Source: Spirochaetia bacterium (GTDB lineage Bacteria > Spirochaetota > Spirochaetia > Treponematales > Rectinemataceae). Taken from it: a stretch of DNA of 9,175 nt. Of the stretch, positions 1-7,468 are shown in pieces. Where the stretch lies: NCBI GenBank assembly GCA_021286925.1, contig JAJTBL010000051.1, forward strand, positions 1 through 9,175. The letters are read 5' to 3'. A program made the position numbers and the translations under genes. Each line of letters begins with the position of its first letter. Position 1 is the first letter of the stretch. Below the pieces are notes generated by a model. That model did no database searches, had not been told where the DNA came from, and worked only from the letters and a program-made list of their open reading frames with translations.

Positions 1-1079
1 ATATCTGTATCCATACCCAGTGCCTCAGCGCCGCCAAGCGTTGCGGTACGGAGGGCGTCCTTTGCAGACAGGATGTCGCGGCGCTTTTCCCGCATTTTCT
101 GCAGTTTTGGGAAAAATGACATCGTGGTTTGCAGATCCATCAGATTGCCGGACAGCGGTCCGTCGGTGGCCAGTCCCACCCTGATTCCCTTTTTCTGCAT
201 GCGCCAGGCGGGGCAAATGGGCCTTCCTGCCTTGGCGTTGGAAACGGGGACATGGGCAACCGACATCCCGCTTTTCGCTGCCAATTCGATATCGAAATCA
301 TCAAGGTAGATCATGTGGACGCCGATAAGCCGTTTGCTCAAAAATCCAGTTGCGTCCAGGTATCTCATGACAGAACCATGCGAAGCGGAAAAAGTCCGGT
401 GTTCCGGTTCGGTTTCGGCTATATGCATCATGATAGGGACATCCAGATCTTCCGCCATCTCCCTGACGGCGAGAAGGTGCCCGGAATCCACGGTATAGGG
501 GGCATGCGGAGCTATCATCGGATGGACAAGCGAATCGGACCGCCATGCCTGGATAAAGTCGCGGGCATACCGCAGTCCTCCGTAAGGTTCCGGGGCATCG
601 GGGGCTTGCGAGCCTAGGACCGTTTCGCCCAGCAATGCCCGCAACCCCGCTTTTTTAACTGCTTTCGCTACCTCATCTTCAAAATAGTACATGTCGGCAA
701 AGGTTGTTGTCCCTGACAAAGCCATTTCACAGAGACAGAACAGCGAAGCCTTGTAGACGAGATCCGGGGTGACAAGGTTCCGTTCCATGGGAAAGATGTA
801 GTCTGCAAGGCGGTTCGGAACGTCTTCCACTGCCCCGCGGAAAGCTGCCATGGCAATGTGGGTATGGGTGTTTACGAAACCTGGCAGGATCAGCTTGCCG
901 CGCGCATCCAGTGTTTCTTGTGCGCTGATATCAGAAAAATCCTCCAAGCGCCCAATTCTGAGGATTCGGCCATTCTGGATTGCCTTGCACCCGTCTTCAT
1001 GAATGCTGAAGTTTCGGTCCATGGTGATGAAGGTTCCGCCCGTGACGAGCAGATCGCAGACCGCGGAAGGCTGTTTCAT
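1..1079 (-). CDS. Metal-dependent amidohydrolase / deaminase (SAH-MTA-guanine deaminase superfamily), 3' end beyond the window
   Basis: The frame is open from ATG at 1079 to the window edge and gives 359 complete residues. The superfamily is usually about 430-450 aa, so roughly the last 70-90 residues are missing. Seen: the beta-strand motif LPGFVNTHTH (65-74) with metal ligands H72 and H74; GTTTFADMY (123-131); APHAPYT (190-196); HIAETE (219-224) with H219; VHM with H255; and TDG with D306. This is the complete mononuclear metal site of the TRZ/ATZ-type amidohydrolases that deaminate S-adenosylhomocysteine, methylthioadenosine, guanine or s-triazines. The stretch S280-NAKAGRP replaces the usual SNxKLASG of SAH/MTA deaminases, so the exact substrate is open. 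The start lies 8 nt after the upstream permease stop with an AGGG-like SD, so it is the fifth gene of the nucleoside-importer operon. Intracellular deamination of an imported purine-like compound is the likely role (inference). Family is secure, substrate is not. Confidence 0.9.
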   Translation of the reverse strand, partial: MKQPSAVCDLLVTGGTFITMDRNFSIHEDGCKAIQNGRILRIGRLEDFSDISAQETLDARGKLILPGFVNTHTHIAMAAFRGAVEDVPNRLADYIFPMERNLVTPDLVYKASLFCLCEMALSGTTTFADMYYFEDEVAKAVKKAGLRALLGETVLGSQAPDAPEPYGGLRYARDFIQAWRSDSLVHPMIAPHAPYTVDSGHLLAVREMAEDLDVPIMMHIAETEPEHRTFSASHGSVMRYLDATGFLSKRLIGVHMIYLDDFDIELAAKSGMSVAHVPVSNAKAGRPICPAWRMQKKGIRVGLATDGPLSGNLMDLQTTMSFFPKLQKMREKRRDILSAKDALRTATLGGAEALGMDTD

Positions 1080-1087
1080 GATGTGCC

Positions 1088-2065
1088 CTATGCTCCCAGC
1101 CCTGATGCCAGCGGCTTTGCCCTATCTTTTTCAAACAGCTTCTTCTTGCGGATCAGCTCCTTCCGGTCACGGATGAGCGTGATAACGACAAAGCCCAAGA
1201 TAGTGACGACATAGGGAAGCGCTTGAATGAGTTCGGGCGGCAGGCCGATATTCTGCAGGTAGGTTGCCATGGCGTCTGTCAGGCCGAAAATGAGAGAAGC
1301 GAATATTGCGCCGACAGCTGTTCCTCCGGCAACTACCTGAGCCGCGTTTGCCACATACCCCCGCCCGGCTGAAATCCCCGAAGTGAAATTCGAGGTATAG
1401 CCCATGCTCAGAAAACAGCCCGCCATACCAGCCAGGACTCCTGAAACTGCAAGGGTCAGAAACTTGATTCGGTTGGGGCTGATGCCTGCGGATTTGGCGG
1501 CTTCAAGATTTTCTCCGACAGCGCGGATTCTGACGCCCACTCTCGCCTTGTTAAGCATTATATGGATGACGACAACTGCCAGCACCGATATCCAGACAAT
1601 GATATTCTGGCCTGAAAAAATCTTGCCAACCCAGGGGATATTTTCGACAAAGGGTATTTTTATGAACGGCAATGTTTTGCTGGCGAGCGATGAGGAAATC
1701 CCCTTGTCGCCGGTGAGTGAAAAAAGTACGAAGACTGTGCCGCCGGTGGAGAACAGGTTGAGCGCAACCCCGCAGAGCACCGCATTCGCGTCCAGTTTGA
1801 GCGCGAAAAGCCCGAGTATCAAGGCGATGACAACCGCTGCGGCAATACCGGCAATAAAGCCAGCCCAGACATTGCCGGTCGCTGCCGATACGATGACGCC
1901 TGTCAGCGCCGCCCAGAGCATGGAACCTTCCAGCGCCATATTCTTGATACCTGCCTGCTCGGTGATAACCGCGCCCAGCGTTACCAGAAGGATCGGGGCG
2001 GTCGAACGGAGCACGATAAACCAGTAATTTGAAGAAGAAAATACACTGATGATGAACTTTATCAT
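1088..2065 (-). CDS. ABC transporter permease, BPD_transp_2 family, NupQ/YufQ-like
   Basis: A 325-aa very hydrophobic protein with about eight or nine predicted membrane segments. The first runs through residues 12-34, after a short polar N-terminus. The cytoplasmic coupling region is RAVGENLEAAKSAGISPNRIK, which matches the conserved G-N-x-x-A-A-x-x-x-G-I segment of PF02653 permeases and contacts the ATPase. The Gly/Ala-rich stretch GRGYVANAAQVVAGG is typical of the smaller of the two permeases in BMP-family nucleoside importers (NupQ of Bacillus, BmpG/RnsD-type). The ATG at 2065 overlaps the stop of the preceding permease in an ATGA arrangement, with GGGAGGT about 5 nt upstream, implying translational coupling. 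The C-terminus is strongly basic (RDRKELIRKKKLFEKDR), consistent with a cytoplasmic tail. It should pair with the larger permease to form the inner-membrane channel. Confidence 0.92.
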   Translation of the reverse strand: MIKFIISVFSSSNYWFIVLRSTAPILLVTLGAVITEQAGIKNMALEGSMLWAALTGVIVSAATGNVWAGFIAGIAAAVVIALILGLFALKLDANAVLCGVALNLFSTGGTVFVLFSLTGDKGISSSLASKTLPFIKIPFVENIPWVGKIFSGQNIIVWISVLAVVVIHIMLNKARVGVRIRAVGENLEAAKSAGISPNRIKFLTLAVSGVLAGMAGCFLSMGYTSNFTSGISAGRGYVANAAQVVAGGTAVGAIFASLIFGLTDAMATYLQNIGLPPELIQALPYVVTILGFVVITLIRDRKELIRKKKLFEKDRAKPLASGLGA

Positions 2066-3165
2066 GGCTGACCTCCCGCGCTCGATGCCTGAGCCGCCAA
2101 ATCATGGGAAAGTGCTGCCCGCTTCAGGCGCCGCTCCTTGAAATAATTGGCGATTTTGTCGGAGGCGAGAATGAGAATGATAAGGCCTTGCAGAAGCGTG
2201 ATGAACTCAAAAGCGACGTCACCCCGCCTCGACATGAAGTCCGCGCCTACGCGCAGGTAGGCCAGAAAAAGCGCCGAAAGCGGCACGAATTTCGGGTTTT
2301 TCCTCGCCAGCATGGCGACAATGACCCCATCCCAGGCGTAGGAAGGGTTCATCTGCCAGATAAATGCCCGGTAGAGCCCGGACATTTCAACCGCCCCGCC
2401 AATCCCCCCGATAAAACCGGAAACAAAGTGCGCGTACAGAGCGACAGTCGCGACCGGAATGCCGGCATAGGCGGCAAATTTCGGATTGGCGCCGGTGATT
2501 CTGATTTCATAGCCCCAGCGGGTTCGAAAGAGGAAAATCGAAACGAGCACGACAAAGACGGCGGCGATGATAAAACCCGCGTGAAGCTGGGTGTTTTCAA
2601 CCAGTTTCGGCAAAGAAAAGCTTTTCTGGAAGGGCATGGATGCGAGTATCGTCTGGTTTCTGTCCCGCAGATAATACAGAATCACAAAACTTCCAATAAA
2701 GTAGAAAACATAGTTGAACATGAGTGATGAAACCAGCTCATTTGCCCGCCATTTGATTTTCAGAATCGCGGGCAGGAGGCTGATCAGCCCGCCGACAAGC
2801 CCTGCTGCGAGCATGGCGATTGCGGGGTGCAAGCCAGGCGGGAGCGAGACATTGATGCCGATCGCCGTAGCGACGATGGCTCCGGAGTAAAAACTCGAAT
2901 CGACAATGAGGCTCGTGTATTTCAGCTGGTAGATGATGCACAGCGCCAATCCGGTAAAGGTGATGGGAACCATCGCGATCAGCAGATAATAGAAATTGTA
3001 GGTTCTGAGCAGCGGCCCCAAAAGGAAATTTCGAACCGACTGGACAGGATCCTTGCTGACAATGAATATCAGACCGACGCCAACCAGGACCGAAAAGACG
3101 CCGGCAAATATCGTGATGAGAGCTGGTTCCAGTTTGTCACGGTCGCTGAAGAACTTACGCTTCAT
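2062..3165 (-). CDS. ABC transporter permease, BPD_transp_2 family, NupP/YufP-like
   Basis: A 367-aa inner-membrane protein, the larger of the two channel subunits. The first membrane segment is at about residues 14-36 (ALITIFAGVFSVLVGVG), followed by a periplasmic loop and further hydrophobic helices. The ATPase-coupling segment is RITGANPKFAAYAGI, near residues 220-235, matching the V-G-A-N-P-x-A-A-x-Y-A-G-I signature of NupP/BmpF/RnsC-type permeases. The tail is polar and Ala-rich (HDLAAQASSAGGQP). The start ATG has an AGGAGGG SD about 6 nt upstream. It overlaps the end of the ATPase gene by 11 nt, and its stop overlaps the next permease start. These overlaps tie ATPase and both permeases into one transcript and favour balanced synthesis. 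Confidence 0.92.
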   Translation of the reverse strand: MKRKFFSDRDKLEPALITIFAGVFSVLVGVGLIFIVSKDPVQSVRNFLLGPLLRTYNFYYLLIAMVPITFTGLALCIIYQLKYTSLIVDSSFYSGAIVATAIGINVSLPPGLHPAIAMLAAGLVGGLISLLPAILKIKWRANELVSSLMFNYVFYFIGSFVILYYLRDRNQTILASMPFQKSFSLPKLVENTQLHAGFIIAAVFVVLVSIFLFRTRWGYEIRITGANPKFAAYAGIPVATVALYAHFVSGFIGGIGGAVEMSGLYRAFIWQMNPSYAWDGVIVAMLARKNPKFVPLSALFLAYLRVGADFMSRRGDVAFEFITLLQGLIILILASDKIANYFKERRLKRAALSHDLAAQASSAGGQP

Positions 3166-4717
3166 GGAGCGCCCTCCTGATTTCTTCTGATGTCTGTGTT
3201 TTCAATCCGAGCATATATAAGCCCAGCTCCTTATCGGTTGTTTCTTCGGCATGTTCAAAATAGGCGGAAATCCGGCCGGCGTTCATGACAATGAGGCTGT
3301 CCGATATGGTCATGACTTCCTGCAGGTCCGAAGAAACGAGGAGAATAGCCTTGCCCTTGCTGCGCATTTCAAGGATTCTCTGGTGGATGAATTCAATGGC
3401 ACCGATGTCGACGCCGCGTGTGGGCTGGGCAATTACGAGAATATCCGCTTTTGCGGTAAACTCCCGCCCGATAACTACTTTCTGTATGTTGCCGCCTGAA
3501 AGGCTGGAAACCGGCTGACGCGGCGAGCCGCAGCGAATATCAAAAGACCGGACAATTTCTTTTGATGCGGCTGCCAGGGCTTCGCGCTTCAGAAAACCTG
3601 TTTTTGTCGAATAGCTCGAATCCAGATACCGGTCTGCGATCAGGTTGTCTTCAATACTGGCGGAAAGTGCTGCCCCCGTTGTCATCCGGTCTTCTGCAAT
3701 GTGGGCTATGCCTGTTCTTCGAATTGCCCGCTGGCTGGAATTCGTGATATTCTTTCCGAAAGCTTCCACGGAACCCGTCAGCGTTGCAGCACTGCCGGTC
3801 AGAATCTGAACCAGCTCCGATTGGCCGTTGCCGTCAACGCCAACAACGCCCAGAACTTCGCCTTTCCTGAGAGAAAAGGAGACATGGTTCAGCATTTTTA
3901 TTCCGAAATCATCGACAAAGGACAGATCCCGGACTTTCAGCACGACCTCACCGGGATGGGCCTGTTCCTTTTTAAGATGAAGCTGAACTTCCCGTCCTAC
4001 CATCTCATTGGAAATAGTCTGGCTGTTGACATCTGCAACAACATGGGTCGCGATAAGCCTGCCGTCCCGCATCACGCTGACACGGTCGCAGAGCTTGAAA
4101 ATCTCATTCAACTTGTGGCTGATGAAAATGATGGTATGCCCGTGCTGTTGAAGCGCTTTCAGCTCGACAAAAAGCTCATCAGTCTCCTGCGGGGTCAGGA
4201 CTGCGGTCGGCTCATCAAGAATGAGGATTTTTGCCCCTCGGTAGAGCGCTTTCAGGATTTCAAGCTTCTGCCGCATGGAAACCGAAACATCAACCACGCG
4301 AGCTTTCGCATAGACGGGGAGATTGTATTTTTTCGAAAGCTCTTCAGTGATTTTAACCGCTGTGTTGAAATCAAAAAACCGCGTGCGCTCTTTGACCGGT
4401 TCGTGGCCAAGGACCAGGTTTTCAGCGAGGCTCAGGCTCGGAACCAACATGAAATGCTGATGGACAATGCCGATCCCGGCGCGGATGGCCTCAAGCGATG
4501 ATGAAAAGCTTACCTGCTGGCCATTCAGGTATATTTCGCCCGATGAAGGCGCTTCCTCGCCGTACAATATTTTCATCAACGTCGATTTGCCAGCGCCGTT
4601 TTCACCGACCAGACCCAGAATTTCCCCCTGTTTTACTTCCAGAGAAACATTCCGGTTCGCTATTGTCCCATTCGGATAGATTTTCGAAATATTCCCGGTT
4701 TTCAGGATGTAATCCAC
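3155..4717 (-). CDS. Double-domain sugar/nucleoside-type ABC ATPase (NupO/YufO-like)
   Basis: A 520-aa cytoplasmic protein with two fused nucleotide-binding domains, the length expected for ATPases of BMP-family nucleoside importers. Domain 1: Walker A GENGAGKST (38-46), Q-loop region HQHF (86-89), Walker B ILILDEPTAVLTPQE (164-178), switch H201. Its signature is degenerate (VSVSMRQ around 144-150, not LSGGQ). Domain 2: degenerate Walker A GVDGNGQSE (293-301), good signature LSGGN (406-410), Walker B ILVIAQPTRGVD (426-437) with Q in place of the catalytic Glu. This split, one complete hydrolysis site and one degenerate, is usual for RbsA/YufO-type proteins. GTG at 4717 was chosen as start because AGGAG (4725-4729) sits 7 nt upstream. 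The in-frame ATG at 4723 lies only 1 nt from that SD, and a TTG at 4738 overlaps the intergenic hairpin. The gene follows the binding protein after 82 nt. Confidence 0.93.
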   Translation of the reverse strand: MDYILKTGNISKIYPNGTIANRNVSLEVKQGEILGLVGENGAGKSTLMKILYGEEAPSSGEIYLNGQQVSFSSSLEAIRAGIGIVHQHFMLVPSLSLAENLVLGHEPVKERTRFFDFNTAVKITEELSKKYNLPVYAKARVVDVSVSMRQKLEILKALYRGAKILILDEPTAVLTPQETDELFVELKALQQHGHTIIFISHKLNEIFKLCDRVSVMRDGRLIATHVVADVNSQTISNEMVGREVQLHLKKEQAHPGEVVLKVRDLSFVDDFGIKMLNHVSFSLRKGEVLGVVGVDGNGQSELVQILTGSAATLTGSVEAFGKNITNSSQRAIRRTGIAHIAEDRMTTGAALSASIEDNLIADRYLDSSYSTKTGFLKREALAAASKEIVRSFDIRCGSPRQPVSSLSGGNIQKVVIGREFTAKADILVIAQPTRGVDIGAIEFIHQRILEMRSKGKAILLVSSDLQEVMTISDSLIVMNAGRISAYFEHAEETTDKELGLYMLGLKTQTSEEIRRALHEA

Positions 4718-4724
4718 ACACATG

Positions 4725-4729
4725 CTCCT
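4725..4729 (-). promoter_or_regulatory. Ribosome binding site that decides the ATPase start
   Basis: AGGAG on the minus strand. It is 7 nt from GTG 4717 and 1 nt from ATG 4723, which favours the GTG as start. It begins only 8 nt after the base of the intergenic hairpin, so ribosome loading and hairpin folding could influence each other. Confidence 0.6.
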
Positions 4730-4737
4730 GTAAAACA

Positions 4738-4766
4738 ATGCTCACGATCAGGATGACCGTGAGCAT
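4738..4766 (-). terminator. Intergenic hairpin between binding-protein and ATPase genes (possible attenuator or 3'-end stabiliser)
   Basis: A perfect 9-bp stem (ATGCTCACG / CGTGAGCAT) continues inward through one A-C mismatch and three more pairs to a 3-nt loop, so the 29 nt are almost fully paired. On the transcribed minus strand it is followed by TGTTTTAC, a weak T-tract. On the plus strand it is followed by a run of six T after GTC. It sits 33 nt past the binding-protein stop and just before the ATPase SD. In importer operons such structures commonly raise the amount of binding protein relative to the membrane parts by partial termination or by blocking 3' decay. That role here is inference. 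Confidence 0.65.
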
Positions 4767-4799
4767 GTCTTTTTTATAATGCGAGCAAAGAAAGCCGGA

Positions 4800-5882
4800 T
4801 CAGTTTTTCGCAGCGTTTACCGCATCCCGCATTTTATTGATTTCATCGGCGGTCATGCTGAAAGCGGAAGGAATGGTAACTGCCTTGGCTTTGATGTCGG
4901 CCTGGATTTTTTCAAGCTCCTTCTGAATGGAAGCTGGAACTGCCTTGTTGAATGGAGCGTAGGCGATAGCGCCTTCAGCCGCGCCGACGTACACTTTCTG
5001 TCCGCCGAGCTTTTCGCCATTCATGAACTGCTCAACCGCTCGGAACAATGTCAGATCGACGCGCTTCATGGTCGAAGTGAGAATCAGGCTGGCCTTGGCT
5101 GGTTCGTTGCCGAAGAGAGAAGCCTGATCGGTATCGACACCAATGGCATATTTGCCGGTTTCTACCGCAGCGTCAAAAAGCCCCAGCCCTGCTCGGCCTG
5201 CGGCATGATAGACCACATCCGCCTTGTAGGTTTTAAATTGGATAAGCGCCTGATCCTTGGCTTTCGCGGTGTCGGTGAAAGAGTTGACATAGTTGTAAAT
5301 AATTTTAATAGAAGGATTTACTTTCTGTGCACCAGCGATGTAGCCGACAAAGAAATCATTAATGCCAGTGATGTCCCGTCCGCCGATAAAGCCGATGACA
5401 TTATCATCGTTCAGCTTGGGATCGCCCTTGGCTTTGGTGATCAAACCAGCCAGAGCTCCTGCCAGATAGCCAGCTTCCGAATTCTTGTACTGGATCGAAT
5501 GGACGTTGCCGATATCCGCTGCAATCCAGCCGTCATACATGATGTACAAGGTTTTCGGATAGCGGGCCGCGACTTCCTGGACAGCGCTGTTGAAGTTGTT
5601 GGAGCAGAGGACTACTGAATAGCCCTCGGCGCCGGCATCTTCGAGCGCGGGCGCATATTTGGCAGCGTCAGAGCCGAGTTCGGTATACTTGACCGTCACG
5701 CGGGAACCGAATTTTTCCTTGATCATGTCCAGGCCTGCTTTCGCTGAATCATTGAACCCCTTGTCGCCCAGTGATCCTGAAATCAGCAGAAAGACGCTCG
5801 CTTTGTCAGGGCCCGCGGCAAAAACTGGCATGGCCAGTGAACTGATCAGGACAATGCAGAGTAGCAAAGCACTTTTCTTCAT
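4800..5882 (-). CDS. BMP/PnrA-family nucleoside-type substrate-binding protein, periplasmic
   Basis: A 360-aa member of the basic membrane protein (PF02608) family, which captures purine nucleosides or related ligands for an ABC importer. The signal peptide is residues 1-22 (MKKSALLLCIVLISSLAMPVFA) with A-x-A-type cleavage before AGPDK. There is no lipobox, so it should be soluble in the periplasm, unlike lipoproteins such as PnrA of Treponema pallidum. Family motifs seen: GDKGFND (39-45), the ligand-side loop; GYLAG (138-142); GFIGG (164-168); HAAGRAGLGLFDAA (226-239); AIGVDTDQ (246-253); TSTMKR (269-274). The start at 5882 was chosen because AAAGGAG lies 6 nt upstream and a signal peptide follows at once. 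The frame stays open 46 codons further upstream, but that stretch includes the promoter and is basic and AT-rich, so it is not coding. It is the first gene of the minus-strand operon. Purine nucleoside is the default ligand; other Bmp-like ligands are possible. Confidence 0.93.
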   Translation of the reverse strand: MKKSALLLCIVLISSLAMPVFAAGPDKASVFLLISGSLGDKGFNDSAKAGLDMIKEKFGSRVTVKYTELGSDAAKYAPALEDAGAEGYSVVLCSNNFNSAVQEVAARYPKTLYIMYDGWIAADIGNVHSIQYKNSEAGYLAGALAGLITKAKGDPKLNDDNVIGFIGGRDITGINDFFVGYIAGAQKVNPSIKIIYNYVNSFTDTAKAKDQALIQFKTYKADVVYHAAGRAGLGLFDAAVETGKYAIGVDTDQASLFGNEPAKASLILTSTMKRVDLTLFRAVEQFMNGEKLGGQKVYVGAAEGAIAYAPFNKAVPASIQKELEKIQADIKAKAVTIPSAFSMTADEINKMRDAVNAAKN

Positions 5883-6070
5883 ACAAAACTCCTTTGCAGC
5901 CGGCTTTGTGGTTACTTGCAGACTGCTCTTACCACTATTCGATAGCATGGAAATGTTGACAAGTAAAGACAGATTTAGCCGATTTTTGCGACTTCTGAAA
6001 AAAAATACATATTTATGCAAATCTGAAAATCATCTTGCTCCGCGGTGAATTTCAAATTACAGTACAATCC
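5883..6070. other. Divergent intergenic region between the importer operon and the M20 gene
   Basis: This 188 bp is AT-richer than its surroundings. It holds the minus-strand promoter described separately, an imperfect inverted repeat CATA-TT-TATG (6008-6017), and a direct repeat TCTGAAAA (5994-6001 and 6022-6029, 28 bp apart). A TACAAT box at 6063-6068 lies too close to the M20 ATG to give a leader and lacks a matching -35. The region could hold a shared operator for both directions; no known regulator site was recognised. Confidence 0.4.
5934..5962 (-). promoter_or_regulatory. Candidate sigma-70 promoter of the nucleoside-importer operon
   Basis: On the minus strand, TTGTCA (5957-5962, 5 of 6 to consensus) is followed after exactly 17 bp by AATAGT (5934-5939, 4 of 6). 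The predicted transcription start is near 5927, giving a 5' leader of about 45 nt before the ATG at 5882. A short dyad, GCAG-T-CTGC, lies around 5917-5925 at the predicted start and might bind a regulator. No riboswitch consensus was recognised in the leader. Confidence 0.5.
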
Positions 6071-7423
6071 ATGAAACCAGATTCTCGCAGCGTTGACAGT
6101 GCCTCTTGGGATGAGCATCTGCACTTCCTGCAGAGCCAGGATGAATTTCTTTTTTCGATCGCGGAGCGGCTGAGAAACAATCCCGAAACCGGCTTTTTCG
6201 AATTTGGGACGGCTGAAATCCTGAAAGAGGCTTTGGCTGATTGCGGGGCGAGGATCCGCGATGGCATAGCCCGGACCGGCATTCGAGCTGAGATCGGGCC
6301 TTCTAACGCTCCATCCATTGCGCTGATTGCGGACATGGACGCCCTGCCGACCGCGAACGCTCCATCGGGCATCATGCACTCCTGCGGACACCATGCACAG
6401 ATGGCGGTCATGCTTGCCGTGTTCCGCGCCCTCTGCTTTTCGGGGCTGGCCGGCACGGAACATGTTCGGTTTGTGTTCATCGCTGCGCCGGCTGAAGAAT
6501 ACGTTGAAATCGACAAGCGGCTCAAACTCAAGGAAGAAGGGCAGATTGTCTATCTTTCGGGAAAACAGGAAATGATCCGGCTCGGCCTCTTCGATGATAT
6601 CGATGTGGCACTCAAGTACCATTCGATGGAAGAAAGTCCGCGCTTTGACGCGACGGTCAATGGAACCCTGAACGGTTTCATGGCGAAGCGCATCACCTTT
6701 GTCGGCAAGGCAGCCCATGCGGGAGCTCACCCCGAAGACGGCATTAACGCCCTCAACGCCGCGAGCATCGCCCTGCAGGCAATCCATGCCCAGCGAGAGA
6801 CCTTTCCGGAAGCAGAGCATATTCGCGTCCATCCCATCATCAGAGAAGGGGGAACCGTCATCAATTCGGTGCCGGAACGAGTCGTACTCGAAACCTATAT
6901 CAGAGGGGCACGTCATGAGGCGGTGCTTGACGCCGAGGCCAAGGTGGACCGAGCGCTGGCTGCGGGAGCACTGGCAGTTGGCGCCAGCCTTATTATCGCC
7001 AATACACCCGGCTATCAGGCATTTGCGCCCGACCCTATGATGGGCGAGGTTCTTGCAGCTGCAGCTGAGACTGTCGCGGCAGCCTCCAGAATAAATTTTG
7101 AGGATCACTCCTTTGCCTCTGACGACATCGGCGATATCGCAAGCCTTGTTCCGACCTGCCAGCTGGGATTTTCCGGCTTTTGCGGAACAATCCACAGTTC
7201 GAGTTTTCTGCCGGCTGATCCGAAAAAGGCCTACCGGGATCCGGCGGAAATCCTGTTCAAAGCGGCACTGCTTCTTGCCTATAATAAAGGAAGAAAAACG
7301 AATGAAATCCGACAGGCGTTTCAGCCTCGGTTCACCAAGACAGCCTATCTGGAAGCGCTTGCCGCCATGTTTTCCCGGAAAGCCTTCAATGGCGCGCGTG
7401 CTCAATTCGATATGATACAATAA
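6071..7423 (+). CDS. M20D-type metallo-amidohydrolase / aminoacylase-like peptidase
   Basis: A 450-aa predicted cytoplasmic hydrolase that would cleave an amide bond such as an N-acyl or aminobenzoyl-amino-acid link. The metal site of the IAA-amino-acid hydrolase/AmhX/AbgB group looks complete: C105 and H107 in HSCGHHAQ (103-110), E142/E143 in PAEEY (140-144), H184 in KYHSM, H375 in GTIHSSSF. The dimerisation/lid domain runs from about 199 to 310 and contains AAHAGAHPEDG (214-224). The motif around 349-355 (ASDDIGD) resembles the late SxDxGD segment of AbgB-like proteins. Two oddities: His instead of Asp after CGH, and an extra charged segment at about 145-170 after PAEEY. No signal peptide. 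ATG 6071 was chosen from protein content, but it has no clear SD; a TTG at 6035 would add 12 residues and also lacks one. The substrate is unknown. Position opposite the nucleoside importer suggests shared physiology (inference). Confidence 0.85.
   Translation: MKPDSRSVDSASWDEHLHFLQSQDEFLFSIAERLRNNPETGFFEFGTAEILKEALADCGARIRDGIARTGIRAEIGPSNAPSIALIADMDALPTANAPSGIMHSCGHHAQMAVMLAVFRALCFSGLAGTEHVRFVFIAAPAEEYVEIDKRLKLKEEGQIVYLSGKQEMIRLGLFDDIDVALKYHSMEESPRFDATVNGTLNGFMAKRITFVGKAAHAGAHPEDGINALNAASIALQAIHAQRETFPEAEHIRVHPIIREGGTVINSVPERVVLETYIRGARHEAVLDAEAKVDRALAAGALAVGASLIIANTPGYQAFAPDPMMGEVLAAAAETVAAASRINFEDHSFASDDIGDIASLVPTCQLGFSGFCGTIHSSSFLPADPKKAYRDPAEILFKAALLLAYNKGRKTNEIRQAFQPRFTKTAYLEALAAMFSRKAFNGARAQFDMIQ
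7413..7421 (+). promoter_or_regulatory. Candidate extended -10 element upstream of the HAD gene
   Basis: TGATACAAT matches the extended -10 form TGnTATAAT with one change and overlaps the M20 stop codon. No convincing -35 is visible at 16-18 bp, as extended -10 promoters can tolerate. The predicted start near 7428 would leave a leader of about 40 nt. An almost identical element overlaps the HAD stop. Confidence 0.35.
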
Positions 7424-7468
7424 CAAACACCTGAAACCATAAAATTTGAATATTAGAAAGGAGCAGTT

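Noticed and set aside
3701..4501. A 266-codon plus-strand open frame inside the ATPase gene
   Set aside because: It is antisense to well-conserved ABC motifs and its translation shows no recognisable family, so it is a shadow frame.
4738..4766. The hairpin as a full intrinsic terminator ending the binding-protein transcript
   Set aside because: The T-tract on the transcribed strand is only four bases after TG, and no promoter is visible for the ATPase gene. Partial termination or stabilisation fits better.
5883..5930. A purine or preQ1 riboswitch in the importer leader
   Set aside because: The leader is only about 45 nt and lacks the conserved joining-region sequences of purine riboswitches and the stem-loop/A-rich tail of preQ1 riboswitches.
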